Source: Metopolophium dirhodum
Taxonomy: Eukaryota; Arthropoda; Insecta; Hemiptera; Aphididae
NCBI RefSeq assembly: GCF_019925205.1
Contig: NC_083561.1
Coordinates: 23,931,217-23,995,216, forward strand
Direction: 5' to 3'
Length of the DNA: 64,000 nt
A program made the position numbers and the translations under genes. Positions 12,474 to 26,099 of this stretch are shown in pieces (position 1 is the first letter of the stretch; every line of letters begins with the position of its first letter). The notes beneath the pieces were generated by a model, which did not search any database, was not told the origin of the DNA, and saw nothing but the letters and a program-made list of their open reading frames with translations.

Positions 12474-13593
12474 ATCGTATGGCGTGTGTATAAAATATAA
12501 GTCGTGATAATGTGCATTTTGAGAAAACTATCTTAACGCTCGTCGCTTAATTACGCGCGGAAATACTTCGTATAGCCTATAATATTATACATGACCCCTT
12601 ACAGCATAAATTGTTGTTTATTCAAAATTCTATACGACGATTTAATTACACACAAACTTTCCGAATGCGAATAAGGTACATATAATGATATTATATCACG
12701 TGCCACCTGTATGTATCCGCATTAAATTACTTAATTTTACATTGTAGTATTGTACGCTTTGCATAAGTGCGTATATTATACATAATATTATATCTATGTG
12801 GTAGATACCTGTTTGCAGCACGACCGCAAGTTTCGTTCAAACACCCAAAATTGTTGCTATATGTTTTCTTAAACCTATAAACCATGTGCCGCGGTATAAT
12901 GTAATACCGTCAAAACGGAATTTCCTATTCGGCAGGAAAAACTCTTGGAAAATATATTATTATGCCAAACAATAATAATTTTACAGCCCCTATAATGGGT
13001 ATATATTATCCAATTTAATAATACTAAAATACCGTATAATTTGTATACATAATATTAGCGATATATTTATTATACATAGGTACATACGGAGTACGGACAC
13101 TGCGTTGATGGTACTGCACGCAGTGGGTTTGTGGTTGTTTTGACATTTTCTAAGTCCACGATAATATATGTGCGTCAGGCTGTCAGAGATTCCGTTTTTA
13201 AACCAAATACTACATTAACGGATCAATCATTTTATAAATCCAATAATTATTATTATTTACTAAATCAGACGTTACTCAAAAGTCAAAAATCGTTAATACT
13301 TTATATTATTGTTTAACAGTGTATAATAATATAGAGGTAGATATAAAGGGTATTTTCAGTACAGGGTATATGAATGACGATTCAGTTATGCGATTATTGT
13401 TTTAGTACCCACAATACAAACAATTTTTTTAAAATTTTTTTTAGACATCTATCACACGGTCCTGATACGAATAATATATCTAAGACGTTATTATTATAAT
13501 ATTATAGTTGACGGAGGTTCGCAGTTCACACGGGCTGTCCGTGGATTTTGCCTCGTCGTTGTCGATTTTTCAAACCAGCATTCCTCCGAGTGC

Positions 13594-13626
13594 TGTTGTT
13601 GTTGTTGTTGTTGTTATTATTATTAT
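13594..13626. repeat. (GTT)n(ATT)n microsatellite
   Basis: Seven GTT units followed directly by ATT units at the left margin of a GC-rich island. Confidence 0.9.
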
Positions 13627-13679
13627 CCGTATATCTGTACTATGGCGTATATACACATTAATAGAATATGAATAGCTTC

Positions 13680-14990
13680 GGTTCTTGTGTAACGCGCGAA
13701 CAATGGAAACGGCTTTTCCGTTGTGACGGACGGGCGGGCACAAGAGGATTATTAGTCAGTGTCTCTCTGCAAAGGTGTCGTCGCGACGATCCCTCTCGCA
13801 TATATACCTATCGTATTATACTATAGGTGTGTATGTGTATATAGGTGCGCAAAATTAACGGGCGGTGGCGAATTATATAAGCGCGAGAGAAGACTCATCC
13901 CGTCCCTCGCGCCTCCGCCGCCAAACCCCAGGCGGACACACGTTCGGCGAGTTTTGTCAGCTCCCCGCGAGTCCTTTTTTTTTCTTTTTCCTCCCTTACA
14001 CGTCTTTTTCCCCGGTCAAAACCCCCTCTCCCGCACAACGCGTCTTTCCACAGCCGCTTGGAATATATACACACAATAGACTGTATAGCGCTCGCATTGT
14101 ATATACCTCTCTCTCTCACCGACTCATTGTATATATATTATATATATATATATATATTTATATAAATTATATATATAGGCAGACGTATATATTCGAAGGC
14201 AGGCCGGCGGAGATGGTGGGGAGTGAAGCCGTCTCACACACACAGACGCACACACTGCACCGTAGGCGCATTGTGGAAAACGGACGGGTATTAATGTGCC
14301 CGAAATTTGTCAACTCTCCGCCGCCGCCATGGGCCGACGTGTATTCTGATGCTGCTGCTGATGTTGCAGCAGTGCGGTGTTCGCGGTGGCCGCGGCGGCG
14401 CTACGGGAGAATGCTGCTGCGGAGAAGGCGCGCTCGACGACGTCGGTTGTGCAGTGTGGGTGTGCTTGTGTGTGTGTACATATATATATATACATGTATA
14501 CGAAGAGTATAGACGGCAGTATTCGGTGGAGCTGTTTTGTGTGTGTGTGTGTGTGGGGAAAAGAGGGTTTTTTCGGCGAAAAATTCTCTCTGTACGCCGC
14601 CGCGCCGCCAGCACGATAGATGCTGTGCGCGCCCGTCGGGCGAAAGGGTAGAAAGTACATTAATAAAAGTGTCCAGGGTGTCAGGGTATTAATGTCTGTA
14701 ATCAATTTCTGAGGCTTTCCGTGTCCCTTTTCCGCAGCAGGTTTCACTCCCCGCTCCGAACCCCTTTTTTTCTTCCCTCGTGCGTTTTTTTCGTCTCCCC
14801 CCCATCCACCCACTCCTGAATCTCGGGGACTCCACCACGACCGCTACTGTCGCCGTACCTCCCCACCCACAACCCGGGACTTTGTAAGCGCATTACAGAC
14901 AATGGGCCGACGCAGAGACGACAACGATGACGGAGGAACAACACCGTCACCACCGTACCACCACACGACCCCCGCATGAAAAACGGAGGA
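13680..14990. other. GC/CpG-rich island, no gene recognised
   Basis: GC-rich, CpG-rich DNA with GCC/GCT repeats, short CT and TG tracts and a TA-repeat block in the middle (about 14128-14175). Overlapping long frames on both strands reflect few stop codons, not a gene: none gives a recognisable protein. It could be a promoter-type or enhancer island, or an unrecognised non-coding exon. Confidence 0.5.
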
Positions 14991-17900
14991 AAGAAATTAC
15001 GAAATTGTACGAAAATTATCGATTACCGGCGACGGCCGGGTGCGAAAATCTCTATATATTTATAAATACATAAATTACCGATGTAAAATATATATATTAC
15101 TACCAAAGTACACGCACCCGCTCACTTATAATATACCGCGGCGTGTGCACAGTTAATATACGTAATATACGCACATAATAAATCATAAATAATATAATAT
15201 ATATCTACCAACGAAGATCGTCGAGCGAGCGGATAATATATCGACGGCAAAACGGTTCGGCGCGTTTATCTGTACGCGTACGGGTCAACGGTTCGCTATA
15301 ATAACGTCGCATAGATACCTATTATGATATATAGGCGTTAAACGCATACGCACAATACACATATTATATGCTGTCCCGTTTACAAAATTGAAAATGTTTA
15401 AGTATGATGATACGTACATAATAGATATAGTGTTATGTTACGTCGTGGAATAATTTTCGATCTGGAATATGAAACGCCCGAAAACACGACCTTCATGATT
15501 GCGAGCTAACCAATCTGTCGGCGAATTGATTCTTACATCATTATATTTTAATATAGTGCGCATTATATTATCATATAATAATAATAATAATAACATTATA
15601 GAGGAACGCGTTGAAAGAATACACAATAAATAATAATTGCCGCCAAACACCTGTAGGATGAGCGCTGCCTAGGCGCAGTGATTTATAATGTGTATATAGG
15701 TATATATATAGGTATATACCATGAATAGTATGCTGTGGTAGCTGTTGGTTTTTATTCTCTGGGCTCTTCAAAAATACTGCGCCTGGTAGCACCTAATTCA
15801 ACGAAAGCGTAATAATGATTGTATTGTAAAATATTATAGAAGGACGCCGTCACCTATTATAATATAAGAATTATTGCGCGGCGTGTATGCCAATATTCAC
15901 CTATAATAAATAATTCATCCTATCAATTGTTCATATTTATTGTTTTTATATTTATCGTAAATGGAATATAATATTATACAGTCCATAAAACGAGTATGCC
16001 ATACTACATCGATAATTGAATATTATACTGTAGCCTGTGTACCTACTAATAAATTCACTCAAGTGGGTCTAATCGCTGTATTGCTGTAACCTGTATACAA
16101 ATGATTATTATATTAAGTTCAAACATATATCGAAAAACTACGAGATATCGTATTATTGTAATTTAAGGATAGAAAAGCAAACACTTAATAGTCATAAAAA
16201 AATACGAATTTTTTTCTCAATTATCAGGAACGTATTGTCATAGGTATAACAAATATACCATCTGCATTCTACACGTCTTATAAAAAAAATTCAGAATTTT
16301 AATTAAGACCAACACGAGGTGATACTTAATTAGAGTACACGTTATAATTATATTTCATTGAAAAGCTATGGGTACGAATTATAAAACATTTGTTTTGAAA
16401 TTAAATATAAATATATATATTGTTTAACGAAAAAATCCTGAAAACCAGTACTTATATTATGTGTTATATATATATATATATATAAGTACACTTTACAGTG
16501 CATATTATATAGAAATTATTCTAAGTAGATGCTATTATATTATTATTATAGAGTTCATTATACTATACAAGGATTACATCGACTTTGAAAATAGGAAACA
16601 CGATTTCCGAGAAACCACAAATTATAATAAACATAGTTATTATAAGTGTATATAAAATATAAAATATATAGGTAGGTATAAATAGATACCGTGGTACACT
16701 AATACCTATACTATATATACATTGTATATAATGAAATTCAGATAATTTCCTTGATATAGATTTCGCGTTTTCAATTAAAATACTTCTTTTATTTTTTATG
16801 TACATATACCTACTCATATTATAATTTTATAACTGTACGCAATGTGATTCTTCTATGATTAGGGAATAGAAATTAGAAAGTGCGTAGTTTTATTTCATAA
16901 CATATAGGCAAACATCGTTTTTAGTCTAAAAAAAAGTATTTTTGTATTGATATTATACACCTCATAACGCAGTTACACTGTGCGTCTACTATTGTAGTCA
17001 TCAATAGGACATAATATAATATAATGCACGTCTTATTATGTATAAAACAGCCACGATATTGTGGAACAACTCGACTTTCAGATTTATATCGATGTAATTA
17101 TTTTATATAATATGTACATATTATACTAATAATATTTCGTGGCGTGCGGGCCTTTTTCCAAACCCCGTCCCCCACCGCCAAAAAAAAAATCAAAAAAAAA
17201 AAATCGTAACATCTGGTTTCAGATCAATGTAGTACGCGGCAATACTAATTGCACGTCGTTAAAATAACAACGCGGAAAACGACGTTGTTGCGAGCGGCAT
17301 CATCCCCTTGCCCCGCGGGGTGGGAATCGGTTATTATATAGACGCGATAGCGCGCGCGCGCGCAGCTTCATCAGTCATCGCAAACTTTGCGGGATTTTCA
17401 TTACAAATGATCTCGTTTGCGGTTTGCCGTTCCGTCGGCGGTGGCGGTGGAGGGACGCACAATTACGATATTAAAATCCATTCGTTCGTGTCACCTCGCA
17501 GCGACGCAGCATAATATACCTACGGAGAACGCGCCACCGAGCGGTTATCATAATATATTATGCAGACGAAATGCACCTGCAGCAGCATCGTGTATATATA
17601 GGTATAGATATAAACGATGATATTTATAGTTTGTATTTATGTATATAGTATATATATATATATATATATGTTAGAGCGGCAATATGAACGCGAGATTATT
17701 ATAAGTCATCTGGGTGGGAACGCGACATTGCAGCAGTGTGTTCATAGGCTGCAGGTCAGAAGTTGGACGATAATGCGGTTTAACGAGGTTCGACAGTATA
17801 TAGGTATCAGGTATACCTGATAATATTATATCTATGTACCTACCCAACCTCCTCTCCATCCTTTCACGTTTTTAGCTAGAATTATAAAAAATTAATTACG

Positions 17901-19070
17901 AATAATAATTTTAGTCGAGCATTGTACCTAATACAAACATATTGGTTGTTATTGCATATTCAGTTTCGAGAAGCGTACCGATCGTGTTTATCGAACATAT
18001 TGTAGAAAAATGAAATCTCAATGATTTTTTCATAGTTTTGGTTTTTGATTATGGTTAAACCCTGTTTTAATTTTCTTCTTTTTTTTTATTAAAAAGTTGT
18101 ATCAAATAAAATAACTGTCAACTTTTTATCGTTGAAATGCAATCCGATTTACGATCACATCAATGTCTTTTGTTATTTATATATAAATTACAGTAAATAC
18201 TAAATTGCCTGTTATTTATACTATGTAGGTACACGGGTACATTTTTTCTTTACTTTTGAAGGGATTAGACAATCCTGATTCAAAAGCATTTGATTCGTTT
18301 ATTAATCTCAATGTTTCTTAGTTAGTAGGCGACTATATTCAACTTTTCTTTTTTTATCTTTTGCATTTCAATTTCCTATATAGGTATACTTATCTCGAAT
18401 ACGAAATGGTATATAATAACGATTTTGTTTGTAGTGATGATGATACAGCAGATGAGCGTTTACGGCCGTTTAAATCTTATAACACGAAATATGTACACAT
18501 ATTTATTTATTTGTTATCTTTTATTTTTAAAAAGCTTTCATGACATAAATACAGTATACTAAAGCTCAACAACAGCTGTATACGATTTAATATGTTGAAT
18601 AACGATACTATTTAGAGATGCCTAAATGTGTAAAATAATATGGCATTTATTTAAAGTATTTTATTTCGAGTTTAAACAATAATGAGTAAGGGGGTACCTA
18701 TATATAAAACAAAAAGCAAAAACACATGGGACTATAAAAAAAATGCTCTTAGCATCACAGTGTCGATTTTTAAAACTCATATTTCAAAAGTATAAATTAA
18801 GAAAAGAATTTTTCCTGCACGAGCACGCAATCTCTAACCTTTATACTATAATATGTATAATCACTTAAAGGACAGAAACCGAAAAGAGTAAGTAGGTGCA
18901 TGAAATCAATTCTACGGGATTCTTCGTGTACAGAAATCCACATGAACACGTCGTATTTATATAATACATTTATATTAACATTATAATGATTATATTTTAA
19001 TTAACTCTGTTGTTTCGCATGACGAAAGACTTAACAATTGCATGTATTATAGCGTTCCTATACAATAATT

Positions 19071-19101
<31 letters not shown>

Positions 19102-21689
19102 AATGTGTATACAAATTATTAAAAATTAAAATACACACGCTTGCCATTAATGAAAACTACTTTTCTGGATGTTTTTATTATTATTACAATACGTTTATAA
19201 TTTATATACATAATATAGAAGTTTTTTAACGCTATTCAGATTGTAAAAATGGTAAAATAATATCGTATTAAATTTATTGCGTTTGAATTATAATGTATAT
19301 GTGCTTAATGTCTTTAGTTTACAAAGTGCGATGATTAATTTAAAATACTGTTCTTTTGTGCGGTCAAAATTATATTAAGTCGATTTTAATTAACATCGGG
19401 CTTAGCATTTATATGCATACCATATATACTAATAATATAATCGTGAGTTCGGGTGATAGTTTTTTAGTCGTTCGTTACGCGAACGTATTAAATGTTAAAT
19501 ATCGAAAACCAGACGAATCACAAACAGATTTATTTATAATATCAGACGCACTGACAGTTTCGAAATTAAATCCTAATGCGTGACGATGCGGTTGCAATGC
19601 AATTTAATATATTTACACGCGTTATGATTGAACTGCGTATTACTTTGCGTATTATAAGTAAATTAACTTTTAACATAGTACCGGTATGTTATAAATTATA
19701 GAAACGTCATTATACCGTTGCTTTTCAAAAATATTATTTAAACAAATCGAAAAATACAATCATATATAATTTTATCAGTTGAAAATGTAATTAAAATTTA
19801 AATAAGCGAATATGTAAGTAAATCGCAACTAAACGTATATACAGCCTAAAAACACTACTTCAGATTACACTCGACATTATCATCACACACAAACCTTATA
19901 ATTTCCTCACTCTCGTGAAAATCTCTCTCTGGAAATCCAACGCGCCTATAGATTTAACATCACGTTGGGTTCAATCACTGGACGGTCACCCGCCTCATAT
20001 GAATCATAGTATATAAAAATATTTTATATCTGTCGTCGTTTTGTTTTATTATGCACGTAGCATAGATTGTGAATTTTCTAATAAACAAAACAAAAACAAA
20101 TACAGGTAGGTAATACCGTAAAAAAGTATAACCTACATTTTAAAAATATATCACACATTACCTATATAGGTATAAGTACACAAACTTGCACTGTACACGT
20201 CTATATAATATTATATAAGTACCGCCACTCTGTTGGCGCAAAATGTCGAAATGCTATATAGGTAATACGCGTCAAACTCGTGAAACTCTAAATGCCATAA
20301 TGGCGATGATTCCGAAGAGACACGAAAAAGTCGAAAGTTGTATACTACACATACGAGCTGCTGCAGAATTATATACATTATATTTAGAGTCGTCGCAAGG
20401 GGATGGGTAGGTATTTATATTCGTCTTGAAAACTTTTCCACACACACACAGACGATATATATTATATATATATTATATTATGTATATATTATATAAATAC
20501 TCGAGTTTTGACGGGACAAAAACCGTTTTAATCTTTGGCGCAACCTCGGCGTTTTTTTGATCGAAAACGAAACAATAGACACTTATACATAAGCCATAAT
20601 AGTATATATGTATATGTGTGTGTGCACAGCCCGACAGCTAAATTGTGCGGCGTCGCTTGGAGCAGGGGAAAGACAACTCACGCCCTATTCGCGCATCGCT
20701 GTACATTCATATATATATATATATATATATATATTATGTACATGAATACTGTAATCCCCAGCCAAAGTGCCCGCGAAACTTCCCATCGCCAGTAGTTGTG
20801 TTGCTGCAGTGTAATAATAGAGTACATGATATATATATGTATGTATTATATTATATACATATATATTGCCGATAAAAGGTCATGTCGACAATTATAACTG
20901 CGGATGTCCAGACGTCACTACACTCTCGATACGAAAATATTTAAATAATATTACTTCGTAATTATGCGTTATCGAACATTATAATAATATAACAAGTTGA
21001 ATATAGCTACTTAAATATTACATATAATATGCAATTTTTCTAATTTTTTTCTAGTCTATAGTACCTACCTATAATATCATGTGTTATGATGTGTTAAGTT
21101 AGTACACGAGTGATGTCTAATCTTAAGGTTATGTTTGACAATGCAAAAACTTATTATTATTTTACTTACTACTTTTGCTTAATTTTAGGAAAAATTTTAA
21201 TAGCGTATATATTTTTAACTGTTCAGGTCTTAAGCTTTAAGGTATATAATATGAACTGCCGTAGTAGTGTTTGTGTATAGAACATCGTATCTCACAACAA
21301 AACTACAATTTGGGTGAATATATTATATTATGTCGATCAATATAAATTAATATTTTATTGGTATAGGTATGCGTTTGGCTGGTTTTTAGCACGCGTGAAT
21401 CCAAGCTGCAGTGTGAGTTCTAATTATATACGATATACAACGCAAGATAGTTTACTTCTAGTTATATGTATATACGAAGGACGTAGATTTACGCTTGCGT
21501 ACATTTTTTCTGACAGTCAGAAAATTTTTTTTTTATCACAAATGTATTATATACGACATGGTTTCTTCCGCCCACTCCGCGACGTATATCTAGTCGGAAT
21601 TATACACATCGGCGCCACAAAGTTTAATGTGCATATAACTTACTTAATACACAACGCGTAATCTATATCACAATAATATAGCGAACGGT
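14991..21689. other. AT-rich, gene-free
   Basis: TA-rich DNA with a short CpG-rich patch at about 17150-17600. Coding-like but unrecognised frames occur at 18361-18543 and 19356-19583 on the plus strand. No repeat family identified. Confidence 0.45.
20709..20735. repeat. (AT)n microsatellite
   Basis: A nearly perfect alternating AT tract; shorter ones recur throughout the window. Confidence 0.85.
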
Positions 21690-22599
21690 GTTTTTACTTC
21701 CTATATCTCTCCACAGTCTCACTGGTCTACTCTCTCTTTGTGTGTCTCTGTCTCACTATCTGTCTGTCTTTCCTTCTGTCTCTTTCTGTCTGTTTCTATC
21801 TCTATGTCTCTCTCGCACTGGTAAACTGCATACGACATATCACGCACGGCGATGTTAGTTTTTTGGCGCTCGCGTATTATATTGCATGTTTACACACACG
21901 CGCGCCCGTTCCACACATAATATATTATATGTATATTATGTATACGTATTATAGGGTATAGCCGATGATTTATGCGCTCGCGTTCTCGGCGGGGGCGGCA
22001 GTCGTCGCCACGGCGCGGCCGCATCCGAACGAAAGCCTATCCCGACGATTTTTTTTCTTTCCTCTTCCCTTTTTCCTCTCGCCGTTGTCGTCGTCGTCAT
22101 CATCGTTGTTGTTGTTGTTGTTGTTGCTGCTGTTGCCGTCGTGCCTTTGCCGTCGTTGTTCTATATAATATTATCGTCTCTCTTTGTGCGCGCGCGTTTT
22201 TCTTCTCTCTCCCAGAGGCAATCAAGATGATGGATGATTTTCCGCGAGGCGTTCCGTGTCGTGTCGTTTTTTTTCTCCTCTCCCCCTCACTCTTTTTCTC
22301 CCGTCCCCTGCGCTTCGGTTTTCGTTATCCGTCCCTTTTCACCGCGACAGTGAGTCGGGGGCGGTTGCGCGGGACGCGACAGGGGTTTGTTTTTCCCGAG
22401 AGCGTCTAAATGTTAAGCAGGAAACGACGGCGGCGGCTATGGCAGAGAAAAGTTTCGTCGACGTTGGTGGAAGAAATAATACACACACATATATATATAT
22501 ATATATATCCAGTGCGGGCGTGCAGTGTACTAAATAATACTCTATATATATGTATGTATACGTGAGAGAGGAAAAAAGAAAGAGGCGTGTATGCGTGTA

Positions 22600-22630
<31 letters not shown>

Positions 22631-23260
22631 GAGTACGGTCTAAGTGCGGGGTGGCGGCGGGGCTGCGGCCATCAGTGGCTCGGTTAATGCGTTCTTCAAT
22701 CAGCCGACGTTCGGGGGCGATCAATCTCCGAAAACGCCGCCGCGCGCTTCGACGTTCCCGCGCGTCGTAGTCCACGGGGCTCTGCAGAGACGTGCGGCAC
22801 CCCATTCTTTTATATACACACTCACGCGCGAAAATACACATATACTTGCAAATATATATAGGTACACATACACGCTGGCGTCAAACCCACGCAGACCGTG
22901 TGCGGATGGCTTCATTTTTCTTGCGAGGGGATTTTTCTCCCCACGCGCCGTTGCAAGAAGGGTTTCCTTTTTTTCCGCGTTGCCCGAGGTTTAGTTTTTA
23001 GGTTTTTTTTTTTTTTTTATTTTGTTTTTTTCGTCCATTTCAACCCCTCACGCTTTGCTATTCCCTCGCACCGTAGTGTAGCAGCACTATTACAGTCGTC
23101 GCGCCCACGCACGGACGGAATAATAAAGATGACCGACTCCTCACCCCCACAGCCATATCGTATTCGTATATATATATATATTATATACGACTCGCAAGCA
23201 CGCGTATGCGAAAATCCCGGAGCAAAGCCTGAATACAGGATTTCTTATAAATAAAACCGT
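21690..23260. other. Pyrimidine tract followed by GC-rich island, no gene recognised
   Basis: 21693-21830 is CT-rich on the plus strand (GAGA-type on the minus). 21960-23250 is CpG-rich with (TCG)n, (GTT)n and (TG)n tracts and T-runs. Open frames here are low-complexity. No splice-bounded coding exon is apparent. Confidence 0.5.
22608..22629. repeat. (TG)n microsatellite
   Basis: Perfect alternating TG inside the 22-23 kb GC-rich island. Confidence 0.9.
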
Positions 23261-25510
23261 TTTCGCATCGCACACTCACTTCCGCCGGATGCGGTCGAAT
23301 CTCAGCGGTAATATATTATATAATATATATATATATATAAGCTGATGATATAATATATCATAACGACGGCCGCTGCAACACGCTTGGAAAACGTTTTGAT
23401 AAATATTATTTTCATGAAAAAAACGATCGATGTTTTTATAATATTATGAATTTAATTGTTAATTGTTATGCATCGCACATCGATGTCGTAATAATAATAA
23501 TTAATTATTTCTTCAAACTTGTCAAAATATTCACGCTACGTTTATCTTAATTTTACATCAATACATGTAATTAGAAACCGGATTTGTATGGATTTTACAT
23601 CAAAAACGGCATTTTAGGTGACAGTAATTTTTACAATTTTGATCACTTTTGAAATGTAACACTCGTAGATAATAAACATTGGATTCGTGTATCAATAACA
23701 TAGCAGTAGCGTTCCCGGATAAGGAAGAGAGACGGAAATATTAAATTAATATCTTCCATGCTACTCGGCAAAAAAATGGGTGATCTTCAATGAATAAATT
23801 AATAATAATAATTATATATATATTTATAATCTATATATATTATAATAATTTCATGGAGTATAAAAATACTTTCTGAGCGAGAAAAACAGTTCCGGAACGT
23901 TCGATAAGATCAACTATACGTCCTATCAATTGTATATTATCTATAACAGAGCACTCCATTGAAGCAATATATTTTCCGACTGTAAATATTATATTTCTAT
24001 ACATTTCTAAGCGATATAAAATTATAATTTTATTGTAATGTATTTTCAATGTTCAATTCTATAACTTTTAAGGGTAACTGAATAATCCTAGTTCTACTCA
24101 TAATATACGAACAGATATATTATACAAACAATAATATACATTATAATATAGTTTAACATTTTTTGGCGTACGTTATAAACTTATAATTTATAAACTAATA
24201 TTATTTTATTATGATTTATATGAATGTCTAATATTATGCATTATTATGACGCACTATTTTATGCATATACAAATATTATTCGTTATTCTTTCACTGCTAG
24301 TAAGGCGTTCAATATTACGTCAAAATTGAGTTCAAATGGTAGAATATAGTTTTTTCGTACTTTGAACAATGACGAAATAATAATAATCAAATGAATACCA
24401 TCAACAGTAAACGTTCAACGTTAATCTATGTACCTTTGTATAGGTACCTACCTACTTTTGAAAATGTCTCCAGGTGAGTGAAATAAAAAAAAATCCACTC
24501 ATTTATTCGTGATTCACCGAGTTAAATGGAGGGAACATTTGCACCAAACGTTCTTTAAAACGTTTTTAATGTCCAACAGTTCCAGAGGGCATAATACACC
24601 GACGAAAACTATTTAATTATAATTTATGGCCCCCAAAAATATAAAAACGCGCACCACCATTCACCGCCACTGTTCAAAAGCGAAACGCGTTAATTTAACT
24701 ACCAGCTAGTTCACTTGTCCCCCGCGTTTGTCTTTTCCACCTAAAGCGAGTTAAAAGGACGTTAAATCCGGATTATAAGTTCAACTTTTATGTGATGGAT
24801 CTCTGTTATAATCGGTACAAATCGTAGCAAATAACATTATAATATTATAATGATGAGGCGACTCAGTATGACACGGCCATTTGATTTAGGTAAGTACTCG
24901 TTATTTTGAATTGTAGAATTATATGCGTAATTTTACAATTTATATAATGAAACTCGCATCATTATATTGTATCACAACACACAATATAGGTAATATCGAC
25001 TAACTCTTATATTTATATATTTATTATATAGTTAAAACTGACTAAGTAATAATATAATAATAATTATCATTTTTATTTTGCTAAGGAAGTAATAAAATGT
25101 TTGGACTTTTTTTTAGATAATAATTTTGTTAACATGTATGCGAAACTATAATACCTATATATAGCGAAAGTTTGTCTTTATTGTTTTGTGCATTTTTCTT
25201 CTTTTGCATTCAATTGTACCGATATAGTATGAAATCTGTAAATTAAAACGTTTCTGAAATGTTACCTATTTTAAACGTGAAAAGTATACTAACTAATTAT
25301 TGCTTGTACTTAAAATCAAATATAAAGCACACGAGGTTAATGGCCTGCAGAATGAAAACTTGTTTTTACTGCGAAATAAACACCTGCACGCTCAACACAT
25401 TGAGAATAATATATTAATTAACTTTGTCTAGAAAGGCGGTGCGTTGACATCGTCGCGATAATGCATCTCTACTGATATAAATGTAAATATTATACCGTGT
25501 TAGATGTAGA
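23261..25510. other. AT-rich, gene-free
   Basis: No open frame, repeat or motif I can support apart from short TA tracts. Confidence 0.5.
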
Positions 25511-25676
25511 CAGTGGCGTGTAACACAGGGTCAAAGTGTTGCTCAGTCAAAATCAACGGTATTGATAGAAGGAAAATAGTACATCTTATCGCGGTAGGTA
25601 TAACAATTTTACGAGGGGTAGAGGTCACCTAAAATTATTTGAGGAAAACCATATTATTATTTTTTATACGCCATTG
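25511..25676. mobile_element. hAT-like MITE, 166 bp
   Basis: Left terminus CAGTGGCGTGTA and reverse-complemented right terminus CAATGGCGTATA form short inverted repeats. The flanking 8-mers GATGTAGA and GACGTATT agree at 5 of 8 positions, as a decayed target duplication would. No coding capacity. Confidence 0.55.
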
Positions 25677-26099
25677 GACGTATTCGCAAATAAGAGTGCA
25701 CACATTCATAACACATAATAGGTGTGTAAAAAGAAACGTTACTAACGGACATATTATAATATTATATTTTTACGTAAATATTCTGCCATCATAATATTAT
25801 GTCGACCGCGTTGTTGGGTTCGCGAAAAAGACCGCGCCGAAGTTTTGTCGATCGAACCGAAACGAAAGCGCGCGTATATTATAATAATTATTATTGTACT
25901 GTGATATGGGGAGATTTTCCGGCATCGTGAACGCAGCTATATATAATATGTGTTTTCCCCTGCACTTAACGCACACGCTTTATCGTATATATGCGCGGGA
26001 ACGGCAAGATATGATGACGCAAGGTTTTCCCGTTTCGGGGTGTATATATAATATAATAATGCAGCTCGTTATTGAAATATATATTATTATTATAATATG

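Larger units (their letters stand above)
4037..13590. other. AT-rich, gene-free apart from listed repeats and open frames
   Basis: Long A/T-rich stretches with poly-A and poly-T runs. A CpG-containing patch at about 4080-5200 shows no recognisable exon. The 8,000-10,900 stretch is the most AT-rich and empty part of the window. Confidence 0.5.

Noticed and set aside
13865..14512. 215-codon plus-strand frame
   Set aside because: It crosses a TA repeat (poly Tyr-Ile) and GC-rich low-complexity DNA; no protein family is recognisable and opposite frames are equally open.
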